A DNA stretch of 64,000 nt from CAWAMD01 sp963783045 (GCA_963783045.1 CAWAMD010000009.1:1-64000), one strand, 5' to 3'; positions 42,413 through 51,069 are shown, counted from the stretch's first letter. Notes: a model not told the origin generated them from the sequence alone. Numbers and translations: made by a program.

Positions 42413-42746
42413 GGTCCGCGGACATGCGGGCGTCGCCGTGCTCGATCTCAAAGGGCAGCTCGACGGCACGGCCGACGCCGCCCTGCAGCAGGCGTACGAG
42501 AACGCCGTCACGGCCGACGTGACGTCGCTGCTGCTGAACTTCGAGGACGTGACCTACATCAACTCGACCGGCATCGCCCTGATCGTGGGGGTGCTGGGCA
42601 AGGCACGTGGACGCCAGATCCCGGTGCTCGTCTGCGGGCTGTCGGATCACTACAAGCACATCTTCGAGATCACGCGGCTCGCGGACTTCATGCGCTTCTT
42701 CCCCGACGAGGATGCCGCCGTCGTCGGGGCCACGCCGGTTGCCTGA
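42393..42746 (+). CDS. STAS-domain anti-sigma factor antagonist 1
   Basis: A 117-residue STAS protein: VAVLDLKGQLDGTADAALQQAYE, LLLNFEDVTYINSTGIALIVGVL with the Ser of NSTG as the probable phosphorylation site, and DHYKHIFEITRLADFM. AAGGAGAGGG precedes the ATG. It overlaps the fusion gene and is its likely substrate; the two could bind and release a sigma factor or another target. No sigma factor is adjacent. Confidence 0.85.
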   Translation: MGPFAAEVRGHAGVAVLDLKGQLDGTADAALQQAYENAVTADVTSLLLNFEDVTYINSTGIALIVGVLGKARGRQIPVLVCGLSDHYKHIFEITRLADFMRFFPDEDAAVVGATPVA

Positions 42747-42768
42747 CACGCGAGAGGAACGAACCCCC

Positions 42769-43122
42769 ATGGAACAGCTCGCAACGCCCCAGGTCCGCGA
42801 GGCCGCCCCTGGCGTGCGGATCATCGACATCGACGGCGACGTGACCCCGGCCTCGGAGCCGGCGCTCATGGACGCGTTCACGGCAGCCAGCGCCGACGGG
42901 GCACGGGCGATCCTGCTCGACTTCGAGGGCCTCGACTACATGAACAGTGGCGGGATCGGCCTGCTCGTGACGCTGCTCGTGCGGGCGCAGCGGGCGCACC
43001 AGGCGCTGCTCGCGTTCGGGCTGTCGGACCACTACCGGCAGATCTTCGAGCTCACACGGCTCGACGACGCGATCGGCATCCACGCCACCGAGGAGGAGGC
43101 CGTGGCCGCAGCCACCGGCTGA
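42769..43122 (+). CDS. STAS-domain anti-sigma factor antagonist 2
   Basis: A second 117-residue STAS protein of similar design (RIIDIDGDVTPASEPALMDAF, LDYMNSGGIGLLVTLL, DHYRQIFELTRLDDAIGI), also with a conserved Ser in NSGG. Similarity to the previous gene implies duplication, but the two have different residues around the phosphorylation site, so they may be modified at different rates. It lies 22 bases downstream and ends before a hairpin terminator. Confidence 0.85.
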   Translation: MEQLATPQVREAAPGVRIIDIDGDVTPASEPALMDAFTAASADGARAILLDFEGLDYMNSGGIGLLVTLLVRAQRAHQALLAFGLSDHYRQIFELTRLDDAIGIHATEEEAVAAATG

Positions 43123-43163
43123 TCACCGGATCCCTGCCGCGCCCGGCCATCCCGGGAGGGGAG

Positions 43164-43201
43164 CGGAGGCCGACGCCGTGCCACCACGGCGTCGGCCTCC
43201 G
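43164..43201 (+). terminator. Hairpin after the STAS genes
   Basis: CGGAGGCCGACGCCGTG (43164-43180), loop CCAC, and CACGGCGTCGGCCTCCG (43185-43201) form a perfect 17-base-pair stem. There is no T-run, but the position 42 bases after the STAS stop and just before the next promoter fits a terminator. Confidence 0.65.
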
Positions 43202-43215
43202 GAACGTCGGCGCCC

Positions 43216-43247
43216 CGTAACGATCCCGGAACGCGCCGGGCGTATGA
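43216..43247 (+). promoter_or_regulatory. SARP-like direct repeat and -10 box upstream of the 43281 gene
   Basis: CGTAACG (43216-43222), ATCC, CGGAACG (43227-43233), eight bases, GTATGA (43242-43247). Spacing and sequence match the element at 40707, including the CCGGGC before the -10. A further CGGAACG at 43200-43206 overlaps the preceding terminator stem. The ATG is 34 bases after the -10 box. Confidence 0.7.
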
Positions 43248-43280
43248 AACGGGGGAGATCCCGCGACACAGGAGCGGACC

Positions 43281-44042
43281 ATGAGCACCGACACACCGAT
43301 CCCCACCTCGGACCCGGACCCGACCCAGCCGTCGGAGCCGATCGCGCCGACGACCCGACCGCGGGGGGTCTGGGCGACGCCCCGCACCCACCTCAACGTC
43401 GCCTCGCGTGAGGGTGGCGATGCCGGCAACGTCAACGGCCGCCGGCTGTCGGGCCCGATCCAGGGCTTCGGCCGGCTGTGGCAGAAGACGTACCGGGTCC
43501 GCCTCGACGACATCGAGACCACGCCCGAGCACGTCGTCGCCGAGTGGAAGGCCCACTACGGCGAGTTCTGGCCCAAGGGCAACCGCTTCTCCGCCCCGCT
43601 CAGCGGCCTGCAGCCGGGGGAGGTCGCGCTCATCAGCGGGCGTGCCGGCGGGCTCACGCTGTCGACCGGGGTCCTGGTCCTGTACGCCGACGACGTGTCG
43701 TTCAGCTTCCTCACCCCCGAGGGGCACCCGTTCGCCGGGATGATCACCTTCTCGGCGGCCGAGGAGGAGGGCGTCACGACCGCCCAGGTGCAGCTGCTCA
43801 TCCGGGCGCACGACCCCCTCGTCGAGCTCGGCATGGTCTTCGGCGGCGCCCGCAAGGAGGACCGGATCTGGCAGCACACCCTGCGCAGCCTCGCCACACA
43901 CCTGACCAGCGCCGCGGACGTGACGACCACCATCGTGTGCGTCGACAAGAAGCGGCAGTGGAAGCGGTTCGGGAACCTCCGTCACGACGCCGTCTTCTAC
44001 ACGCTGACCCGGCCGTTCCGGCGGCACCCGTCGGACTCGTAA
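43281..44042 (+). CDS. Conserved hypothetical protein
   Basis: The 253-residue protein has a disordered Pro/Thr-rich N-terminus (1-45), then a compact domain with GFGRLWQKTYRVRLDDIETTPEHVVAEWKAHYGEFWPKGNRF, GEVALISGRAGGLTLSTGVLVLYADD, HPFAGMITFSAAEEEGVTTAQVQLLIRAHDPLVELG. The domain resembles uncharacterised actinobacterial proteins, function unknown. No signal peptide. Its TAA overlaps a direct repeat serving the next gene. Confidence 0.6.
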   Translation: MSTDTPIPTSDPDPTQPSEPIAPTTRPRGVWATPRTHLNVASREGGDAGNVNGRRLSGPIQGFGRLWQKTYRVRLDDIETTPEHVVAEWKAHYGEFWPKGNRFSAPLSGLQPGEVALISGRAGGLTLSTGVLVLYADDVSFSFLTPEGHPFAGMITFSAAEEEGVTTAQVQLLIRAHDPLVELGMVFGGARKEDRIWQHTLRSLATHLTSAADVTTTIVCVDKKRQWKRFGNLRHDAVFYTLTRPFRRHPSDS

Positions 44043-44055
44043 CGCCCCGGTAACG
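44038..44055 (+). promoter_or_regulatory. SARP-like direct repeat upstream of the second cupredoxin gene
   Basis: CGTAACG (44038-44044), CCCC, GGTAACG (44049-44055): centre spacing 11 as in the two elements above. The bases eight positions downstream (GAAGGT) make a poor -10 box, so promoter strength here is uncertain. The repeat includes the TAA of the preceding gene. Confidence 0.55.
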
Positions 44056-44130
44056 GGCGACCGGAAGGTGGAGCCCGAGGCCCGGCCGGATCGGCGGCAC
44101 GGGCCAACGGCGAGAACAGGAGGGAACATC

Positions 44131-44934
44131 ATGGCTGCCACGGCGCTCACCGAATCGCCCCGACTGCGGGCGCGTGCCGTCCACACACGGCTCGGGGTTC
44201 TCGGCCTCGGGCTCATGGCCGGGACCGGCCTGCTGATGCTGGTGATCAGCATCGTGACGGGCCTGGACGAAACCGGCTTCATCGCGGCGGTCACCGTGCT
44301 GCCGGCGATCGCGGCGGTGCTGGTCTGGCGCTTCGGCACCTGGGCGCGGGCCGTCGGAATCGTCGTCACGCTGCTGGTCGGCATGGCCACGTTCTGGATG
44401 GCCTTCGGCCTCGGCCAGCCGGAGAGCATCGCCGACTTCCTCCCGGGCGTCACGATGCCGATCGGTATCGTCCTGTCGCTGGTCGGCAACATCAGCGCGA
44501 TCGTGCAGGGCCGGCGCGGCAACGTCGCGGTGGAGCCCACCCGGGGCGAGCGGCGGGCGGAGCTGGTCGTCGCGGCGCTGGTGGTGGCGGCCGCAGCCGT
44601 CTCGGGCGGCCTGACGTTCTTCGGCGGCAACGCCTCGGTCGCCGTGCCCGACGACGCGACCTCGGTCGGCATGCAGAGGTTCGCGTTCACCCCGGGGGAC
44701 CTGACCGTCACGGCCGGCGGGACGCTGGCGGTCCACAACAGCGACGCCTTCGTCCACGACGTGACGATCCCCGCGCTGGGAATCCAGGAGACGGTGCTGC
44801 CCGGGCGCACCGTGCTGGTCCCCGTCAGCGGCGACGCCGGCGGCTACACGTTCTACTGCTCGCTGCACGCCGACGTGAACGAGCCCGACCCGGTGAAGGC
44901 GGGCATGGCAGGGCACCTCACCATCACCCGGTGA
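44131..44934 (+). CDS. Membrane protein with C-terminal cupredoxin domain
   Basis: AGGAGGG precedes the ATG. The 267 residues have four membrane helices (LGVLGLGLMAGTGLLMLVISIV, AAVTVLPAIAAVLVWRF, GIVVTLLVGMATFWMAFGL, VAALVVAAAAVSGGLTFFGG) and an outward cupredoxin with His in AFVHDVTIP, Cys and His in FYCSLHADVNEPD and Met in KAGMAGHL. The design equals that of the gene at 18437, but with longer loops. It is preceded by a SARP-like repeat and followed by a hairpin. Confidence 0.75.
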   Translation: MAATALTESPRLRARAVHTRLGVLGLGLMAGTGLLMLVISIVTGLDETGFIAAVTVLPAIAAVLVWRFGTWARAVGIVVTLLVGMATFWMAFGLGQPESIADFLPGVTMPIGIVLSLVGNISAIVQGRRGNVAVEPTRGERRAELVVAALVVAAAAVSGGLTFFGGNASVAVPDDATSVGMQRFAFTPGDLTVTAGGTLAVHNSDAFVHDVTIPALGIQETVLPGRTVLVPVSGDAGGYTFYCSLHADVNEPDPVKAGMAGHLTITR

Positions 44935-44952
44935 GCGCCCCTGCGGGAGGGG

Positions 44953-44982
44953 GACGGCGGTCGGGGCTACCCGGCCGCCGTC
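44953..44982. terminator. Bidirectional hairpin between cupredoxin and stress protein genes
   Basis: GACGGCGG (44953-44960) pairs with CCGCCGTC (44975-44982), with an inner CGGG/CCCG stem around GCTA. It lies between convergent genes and overlaps the last codons of the stress protein gene. No T-run. Confidence 0.5.
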
Positions 44983-45374
44983 GGCTTGACGGCCAGCACG
45001 TCACACTCGGCCTTGAGCAGGATGTCCTGCGCGTTCGAGCCGAGGATCAGCTTGCCCACCGGCGACCGGCGGCGGACGCCGATGACGATGAGGTCGGCGT
45101 GCTCCTCCTGCGCGGCCTCGATGATGTCCTCGGCCGGCGTCTGGCCACGCACGTAGTCCTTGATCTCGAAGTCGATGCCTGACTCCTCGAGCTGGCGCTC
45201 GACCTTCTCGAGCTCCTCGCGGTAGGTCAGCACCTGGTCCATCTCGTCGCGCTCGCCTCCCCGCATGGAGTGCACGACAAGCAGCGAGGCGTTGCGGAGC
45301 TTCGCTTCTTCTACCGCCCGGTCCAGCGCGGCCCGCCCTTCGGCGGAGCGCAGGAACCCCGCGACGATCTTCAT
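44967..45374 (-). CDS. Universal stress protein
   Basis: The 135-residue UspA-type protein reads MKIVAGFLRSAEGRAALDRAVEEA, LLVVHSM, EDIIEAAQEEHADLIVIGVRR and GKLILGSNAQDILLKAECDVLAVKPT. The glycine-rich GKLILGSNA segment resembles the ATP-binding loop. A single domain, cytosolic. It diverges from the dehydrogenase operon across a 366-base gap. Confidence 0.85.
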   Translation of the reverse strand: MKIVAGFLRSAEGRAALDRAVEEAKLRNASLLVVHSMRGGERDEMDQVLTYREELEKVERQLEESGIDFEIKDYVRGQTPAEDIIEAAQEEHADLIVIGVRRRSPVGKLILGSNAQDILLKAECDVLAVKPTAAG

Positions 45375-45740
45375 CTCATGCCCTTCGTCCCGACCCGGAT
45401 CCCCTCGTGACAAGCCTAGGCGGACGTCGGCCGGTGAGACGGACGTTTCGGCCGGTCTGTGACGACTGCCGCGCGGTTCGGGCGAGATCCGTCACATGCG
45501 CCCGGTCGCCTCCGATAGGGTCGGCGCGCAGCCTGCCAGCAGTCGGCGGGCCCGGTCCGGCGCGGCGATCCCGCGTGGCCGGTCGATCGGCTGCGCGCGC
45601 CCCGGCGCTCGGGCAGGATGCAGGGACCCTCCGCCGCAGGGAGCAGTTGCACGAGCAGTGCAGGTGGACGGGTGCACCGTGCCAGCACGGGCGGGCCGGA
45701 CGATCCCGGCTCGAGCCCCAGACACGAAGGAGCGGGAGAC
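45375..45740. promoter_or_regulatory. Divergent intergenic region upstream of the dehydrogenase operon
   Basis: No gene is seen in these 366 bases. Two imperfect 19-20 base direct repeats (CGGACGT..CGGCCGGT) run from 45421 to 45459, and TGTGACG (45458-45464) has an inverted partner CGTCACA (45490-45496). GATAGGGT at 45514-45521 could be a -10 box for the dehydrogenase operon. GAAGGAGCGGGAG at 45726-45738 is the ribosome-binding site for the E1alpha GTG. Confidence 0.4.
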
Positions 45741-46841
45741 GTGGCAGACGGCACCGTCGATCCGACCGACCTCCTCCCTCCGGACGAGCCCGTCCATCTC
45801 CTGGACCCCGACGGGACGCTCCACGAGGACGCCGACCACCCCCTCGACCTGAAGGACGAGCAGCTTCGCGAGCTGTACCGGCTGATGGTCGTCACGCGGC
45901 GGGTCGACCGGGAGGCGATCAACCTCCAGCGGCAGGGGCAGCTCGGCGTCTACGCGTCGTGTCTCGGCCAGGAGGCTGCCCAGGTGGGCAGCGCCTACGC
46001 GCTCAACGACCGGGACTGGATCTTCCCGTCGTACCGTGAGATGGGCGCCGCCATCGTGCGGGGCGTCGACCCGGGCACGCTGCTGCACCTCTTCCGCGGC
46101 ACGTGGCTGTCCGACCACGATCCGTACGAGCACGGCTTCGGGCTGTACGCGATCCCGATCGGCACGCAGGCACTGCACGCGACCGGGTTCGCGATGGGCG
46201 CGAAGTTCGACGGCAAGCAGATCGCCACGATCGTCTACTTCGGCGACGGCGGCACTTCGGAGGGCGACCCGCAGGAGGCGATGAACTTCGGCGCCGTGTT
46301 CCAGGCGCCGGTCGTCTACTTCGTGCAGAACAACCAGTACGCGATCTCGGTGCCGCTGTCGAAGCAGACGCACGCGCCGACGCTCGCGCACAAGGCGGTC
46401 GGCTACGGGATGCCCGGCTACCGCTGCGACGGCAACGACGTGCTGGCGACCTACGCCGTGACCCGGAAGGCGGTCGAGCGCGCCCGGGCGGGCGAGGGGC
46501 CGGCGATGATCGAGGCGCTGACCTACCGCATGGAGGCGCACACGACCTCGGACGACCCGACCCGGTACCGCACCCAGGAGGAGCTCGACGAGGCGGCGAA
46601 GACCGACCCGATCGCACGGATGAAGAACTTCCTGATGAGGCGGGACCTGTACGACGACGATCTCGAGGAGGCCGTCGACGAGGAGTCGAAGGCCCTCGCG
46701 CAGCGGATGCGCGACGAGATCTACGACGCCCCACACGGGGACCCGATGGAGCTCTTCGAGCACGTGTACACCGACCCCCGGGGCCACTTCCTCCATCAGC
46801 GCGAGCAGCTGGAGACCGAGATCGAGGGGGGTGGGGCCTGA
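45741..46841 (+). CDS. Pyruvate (or branched-chain 2-oxoacid) dehydrogenase E1 alpha subunit
   Basis: The 366-residue thiamin-diphosphate enzyme has LRELYRLMVVTRRVDREAINLQRQGQLGVYASCLGQEAAQVG, the TPP motif GDGGTSEGDPQEAMNFGAVF, QNNQYAISVP and the phospho-loop region YRMEAHTTSDDPTRYR. Members of this heterodimeric group decarboxylate pyruvate or branched-chain acids; residues do not settle which. GTG at 45741 is the start. It shares one base with E1beta. Confidence 0.85.
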   Translation: MADGTVDPTDLLPPDEPVHLLDPDGTLHEDADHPLDLKDEQLRELYRLMVVTRRVDREAINLQRQGQLGVYASCLGQEAAQVGSAYALNDRDWIFPSYREMGAAIVRGVDPGTLLHLFRGTWLSDHDPYEHGFGLYAIPIGTQALHATGFAMGAKFDGKQIATIVYFGDGGTSEGDPQEAMNFGAVFQAPVVYFVQNNQYAISVPLSKQTHAPTLAHKAVGYGMPGYRCDGNDVLATYAVTRKAVERARAGEGPAMIEALTYRMEAHTTSDDPTRYRTQEELDEAAKTDPIARMKNFLMRRDLYDDDLEEAVDEESKALAQRMRDEIYDAPHGDPMELFEHVYTDPRGHFLHQREQLETEIEGGGA

Positions 46842-47813
46842 TGGCGGTCACCATGGCGCAGGCCATCAACAAGGCGCTGCACGACGCGATGGAGGCGGAC
46901 GACCGGGTGCTCGTGCTCGGCGAGGACGTGGGTCGCCTGGGCGGTGTCTTCCGGGTCACCGACAAGCTCCAGGAGCGCTTCGGCGAGCAGCGCTGCATCG
47001 ACACCCCGCTCGCCGAGTCGGGCATCATCGGAACCTCGATCGGCCTGGCCATCTACGGGTACCGCCCCGTGCCCGAGATGCAGTTCGACGGCTTCACCTA
47101 CCCGGCGTTCGAGCAGATCGTCAGCCACCTCGCGAAGATGCGGAACCGCTCCCGCGGCCGGCTGACGCTGCCGGTGACGGTGAGGATCCCCTACGGCGGC
47201 GGGATCGGGGCGGTCGAGCACCACTCGGAGTCGCCGGAGTCCTACTGGGTCCACACGGCCGGCTTGAAGGTGTTCACGCCCGGCAACCCGGCCGACGCCT
47301 ACTCGATGATGCGCGAGGCGATCGCGTGTGACGACCCGGTCATCTTCCTCGAGCCCAAGCGCCGCTACTGGATGAAGTCGGACGTCGCGCTGCCGGTGGA
47401 GACCGAGCCGGCCCGCCGCGCGGTCGTGCGCACCGAGGGCACCGACGCGACGGTGATCGCCTACGGCCCGATGGTGAAGACGGCCCTCGATGCTGCGGAG
47501 GCGGGCGCCGAGGAGGGCTTCAGCCTCGAGGTCGTCGACATGCGCTCGCTGAACCCGCTCGACGAGGAGACGATCCTCGCCAGCGTCGAGAAGACGGGCC
47601 GGGCGATCGTCGTGCACGAGGCCGGCCGCACGCTCGGCATCGGTGCGGAGGTCGCGGCCCGCATCCAGGAGTTCGCCTTCTACCACCTCGAGGCGCCCGT
47701 CCTGCGAGCCACCGGGTTCGATACGCCCTATCCGCCGGCGAAGCTCGAGGAGTACTGGCTGCCCGACGTTCGACCGGATCCTCGACCTCGTCGAGCGTTC
47801 GCTGACCTACTGA
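46841..47813 (+). CDS. Pyruvate (or branched-chain) dehydrogenase E1 beta subunit, C-terminal frameshift
   Basis: VTMAQAINKALHDAMEADDRVLVLGEDVGRLGGVFRVT, DTPLAESGIIGTSIGLAIYGYRPVPEMQF and GGGIGAVEHHSESPESY identify E1beta. At EEYWLPDV the frame continues as RPDPRPRR, whereas one base less (the extra T near 47769) gives DVDRILDLVERSLTY and a TGA at 47811-47813, the usual C-terminus. As printed, the frame runs on to 47905 into the E2 start. Position and sequence favour a one-base error. Confidence 0.8.
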
Positions 47814-47888
47814 CCGCAGCGGCCGGTGTCGCTGGGCGATGCCGAGCCGTCGCGGGACCCCGGCACCCGCAACGGAGGACGCACCACC

Positions 47889-49416
47889 GTGGCCGACATC
47901 CGTGACTTCCTGCTTCCCGACCTCGGCGAGGGCCTCGAGGAGGGCGAGATCGTCGAGTGGCTCGTGGACGTGGGCGACCACGTCGAGCTGAACCAGGAGA
48001 TCGTCGAGGTCGAGACCGCGAAGGCGGTGGTGGCGGTGCCGTGCCCCTTCGCCGGGACGGTGAAGGAGAAGTTCGGCGACCCCGGCGAGACGCTCGAGGT
48101 CGGCCAGCCGCTGTGCCGCATCGAGGTGGAGGCCGTGGCGTCCGAGGGGGCGCTGGCCGATGCGGCGGCGTCGGCCACCGCGGCCGACGCGGGGACGGGC
48201 CCGGGGACCGACACGGCCGGGGCCGGCGCGGCGCCGCCGACGGCCGCCGGCAGCGAGCCGGCGGGCAAGGGGTCCGGGCTCGACGCCGACGAGGAGCCGC
48301 AGCCGCTGGTCGGCTACGGACAGTCGAAGGGCCCGGCACGCCGCCGCCGTGGCCGCCAAGCGGCCGCTGCTTCGGCGGAAGCGCCGGCCGCTGCTTCCGC
48401 GGAAGCGCCTCGCCGCGTCCGGGAACGGGCAGCAGCAGGCGCCGCCGACGGGCAAGCCGCTGGCGAAGCCGCCCGTCCGCAAGCTCGCGAAGGATCTCGG
48501 GGTCGACCTCGCCGACGTGATGCCGGGATCCGGGCCGGACGGGATCATCACCCGTGACGACGTTCGTGCCGCGGCGCAGGCCGCCGAGGCGGCCCGGGCC
48601 CCGGCCGCCGGCCGGACCGCGGCCGCCGCGGGTGCGCCCGCCGCCCCCGCGCCGACGTTGAGCGCGGCCGGCGCCGGCGAGAAGGCCGTCCCCGGATTCC
48701 GCGGCTGGTCACCTGGCGACGTGGTGCCGATCACCGGCATCCGCAAGCGCATCGTCGAGAAGATGGAGACCTCCCGCCGGGACATCCCCGAGGCGACCTG
48801 CTCGCGCGAGGCCGACCTGACCGACCTGTGGGAGCTGCGCAAGGCGCTGACGGCGCAGGCCCGCGACGACGGCTTCGACGTCAAGATCACCCCGTTCGCG
48901 CTCGTCATGCGTGCGGCCGTCCTCGCGCTGCGCCGCTTCCCGACACTCAACGCCCGGATCGACCGGGACGCCGGCGAGATCCGGCTGCTCGAGCACATCA
49001 ATCTCGGCTTCGCCGCCGACACCGACCGCGGCCTCGTCGTCCCGAACGTCAAGGACGCGCACACGAAGTCGACGCTGCAGCTCGCCATGGAGCTGCAGGC
49101 GCTCGCCGGCAAGGCCCGCGACGGATCGTTGACGCCGGCCGAGCTGACCGGCGGGACCTTCACGGTGAACAACTACGGCGCCTTCGGCAACGACCACGGC
49201 GACCCGGTGATCAACCATCCCGAGGCGGGCATCCTCGGGATCGGCGCGATCCGGGAACGCCCGTGGGTCGTCGACGGCGAGCTCGCCGTCCGTCGCGTCG
49301 CCACGTTCACGCTCGCCTTCGATCACCGGGTCTGCGACGGCGGCGAGGCGGGACGCTTCGTCACCTACGTCGCCGACCTGTGCGAGCAGCCGTCCCGGAT
49401 GCTCCTGCACGCCTGA
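47889..49416 (+). CDS. Dihydrolipoamide acyltransferase (E2), frameshifted in linker
   Basis: The first frame carries a lipoyl domain (FLLPDLGEGLEEGEIVEWLVDVGD, ETAKAVVAVPCPF with the lipoyl Lys), then a Pro/Ala linker. In a second frame come the subunit-binding domain (PPVRKLAKDLGVDLADVMPGSGPDGIITRDDV) and the catalytic domain ending at DHRVCDGGEAGRFVTYVADL. The break is near 48405-48430, after a 24-base tandem repeat at 48361-48408. GTG at 47889 follows GGAGGA. Fitting both halves needs a single indel. Confidence 0.75.
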
Positions 49417-49457
49417 CAGGGCGCGCCCGCCAGATGCCACAGAAAGGCAACGCACCG

Positions 49458-50852
49458 ATGGCCCACGACATCGTCGTCGTCGGAGGCGGTCCCGGCGGCT
49501 ACGGCGTCGCGTTCCGCGCCGCTGCGCGCGGGCTCAACGTCGCCCTGGTCGAGTCCGACAAGGTCGGCGGCACCTGCCTGCACCGCGGCTGCATCCCGTC
49601 GAAGGCGATCCTGCACGTCGCCGAGGTCCTCGAGGAGGTCCACCGCGCCGAGGACCTCGGCCTGGACGTGACGTTCAACGGGCTGAAGGGCGACAACCTC
49701 GACGCGTTCCGGAACCACGTCGTCGACAGCATGTACAAGGGGCTGGCGCTGCTCGCGAAGCAGCGAACGACCCTCTACGAGGGCCGCGGCCGGATCCTCG
49801 AGCCCGGCGTCGTGGAGGTCACCGACGCCGACGGCGCGAGCCAGCGGGTCGAGGGGCGCCACGTCGTCGTCGCGACCGGATCGCTGCCGCGGTCGCTGCC
49901 CGGGGTGGAGGTCGACGGGCAGGTCGTGCAGACCTCCGACCATGCGCTGCGCTTCCGCGAGGCACCCCGCCGGGCGACGATCATCGGTGCCGGGGCGATC
50001 GGCATGGAGTTCGCCTCCATGTGGCATCCGATGGGCACCGAGGTGACGGTCGTCGAGGCGCTCGACCGTGCCCTGCCGCTCGAGGACGTCGACTCGTCGA
50101 AGGCGATCGAGCGTTCCTTCAAGAAGAAGGGCATCACGGTGCTCACGGGCGCCAGGGTCCAGGGGGTCGATCGGGCGGGTGACGCCGCCACGGTGACGGT
50201 CGCGGCCGGGGACGAGGAGACACGGCTCGAGGCCGACGTGGTGCTCGTCGCCATCGGCCGGGGACCGAACACCGCCGACGTCGGCGCGGCCGAGCTCGGG
50301 ATCCTCGACGACCGCGGCTACGTCGTCGCCGACGACTACGGCCGCACCGCGGTCGACGGCGTCTGGGCGGTCGGGGACGTGCTGCCCACGCTCGCCCTGG
50401 CCCACGCCGGGTTCGCCGAGGGGTTCGTGGTCGCCGACACCATCGCCGATGTGTGGACCACCCCGGTCGACTACGCCCAGGTCCCGCGGGTGACCTACTG
50501 CCACCCGGAGGTCGCGTCGGTCGGCCTGACCGAGGCCGCCGCCGTCGAGCGCTACGGCACCGATGGCGTCCGCAGCCACACGATCACGATGCGGGCGAAC
50601 GCGAAGGGGATCATCCACGGTGGCGAGGGCTTCGTGAAGGTGGTCGCCGAGGCCGGCGACGACGGCGAGACCCTCGGGGTCCACATCGTCGGGGCGCGCG
50701 CCACCGACCTCATCGCCGAGGCCACCCTGGCGACGGACTGGGGGGCGCTGCCGAGCGAGGTCGCCGCCATCACCCACGCCCACCCGACGCTGTACGAGAC
50801 GATCGGCGAGGCGTTCATGGCGCTGGCCGGCGTGCCGTTCCACGGCCACTGA
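49458..50852 (+). CDS. lpdA: Dihydrolipoamide dehydrogenase (E3)
   Basis: A 464-residue flavoprotein: FAD motif IVVVGGGPGGYGVAFRAAARG, redox-active disulfide in GGTCLHRGCIPSKAIL, NAD motif IIGAGAIGMEFASMW, second FAD motif VDGVWAVGDVLPT and catalytic His-Glu in ITHAHPTLYETIGEAFMAL. It reoxidises lipoyl groups of E2. Last gene of the operon, 41 bases after E2. A large palindrome follows its stop. Confidence 0.92.
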   Translation: MAHDIVVVGGGPGGYGVAFRAAARGLNVALVESDKVGGTCLHRGCIPSKAILHVAEVLEEVHRAEDLGLDVTFNGLKGDNLDAFRNHVVDSMYKGLALLAKQRTTLYEGRGRILEPGVVEVTDADGASQRVEGRHVVVATGSLPRSLPGVEVDGQVVQTSDHALRFREAPRRATIIGAGAIGMEFASMWHPMGTEVTVVEALDRALPLEDVDSSKAIERSFKKKGITVLTGARVQGVDRAGDAATVTVAAGDEETRLEADVVLVAIGRGPNTADVGAAELGILDDRGYVVADDYGRTAVDGVWAVGDVLPTLALAHAGFAEGFVVADTIADVWTTPVDYAQVPRVTYCHPEVASVGLTEAAAVERYGTDGVRSHTITMRANAKGIIHGGEGFVKVVAEAGDDGETLGVHIVGARATDLIAEATLATDWGALPSEVAAITHAHPTLYETIGEAFMALAGVPFHGH

Positions 50853-50890
50853 CGCCCCCGCGGACGCCGTCTCGTCCGCGAATGTCGCCT

Positions 50891-50950
50891 GCCACGTCGA
50901 CACCCACGGGTTTGTTCTCATGAGAACAAAACAGGGGGTCTCGACGTGGC
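50891..50950. repeat. 60-base imperfect palindrome
   Basis: The centre TTTGTTCTCATGAGAACAAA (50911-50930) is a perfect 20-base palindrome. The outer arms GCCACGTCGA (50891-50900) and TCGACGTGGC (50941-50950) are exact reverse complements, and six of ten intermediate pairs also match. It lies between the convergent lpdA and MocR genes. A long cruciform-capable site, terminator or protein-binding site is possible. Confidence 0.7.
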
Positions 50951-51069
50951 ACGCTCCACCCGCAGGGGGAGGGGGAGGTTCGTCCTGCGCGCCGACGCGA
51001 GGTGCGCGACCGTGCGGCGGCGATCGTGCTGGCCTTCGACCACGGCCTCGTGCTCCCGGGCGCCTGAGG

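Noticed and set aside
40223..42511. A 762-codon minus-strand frame antisense to the phosphatase fusion
   Set aside because: No motif; shadow of a GC-rich gene. The part below 40572 lies in the SRPBCC relic, but in a frame that is not the SRPBCC frame.
43164..43201. Riboswitch or other structured RNA
   Set aside because: Only a single perfect stem with a four-base loop is present, better explained as a terminator between two units.
50911..50930. Chromosome dimer resolution (dif) site
   Set aside because: A dif site has two differing 11-base arms around a six-base spacer; this sequence is a continuous perfect palindrome without that layout.
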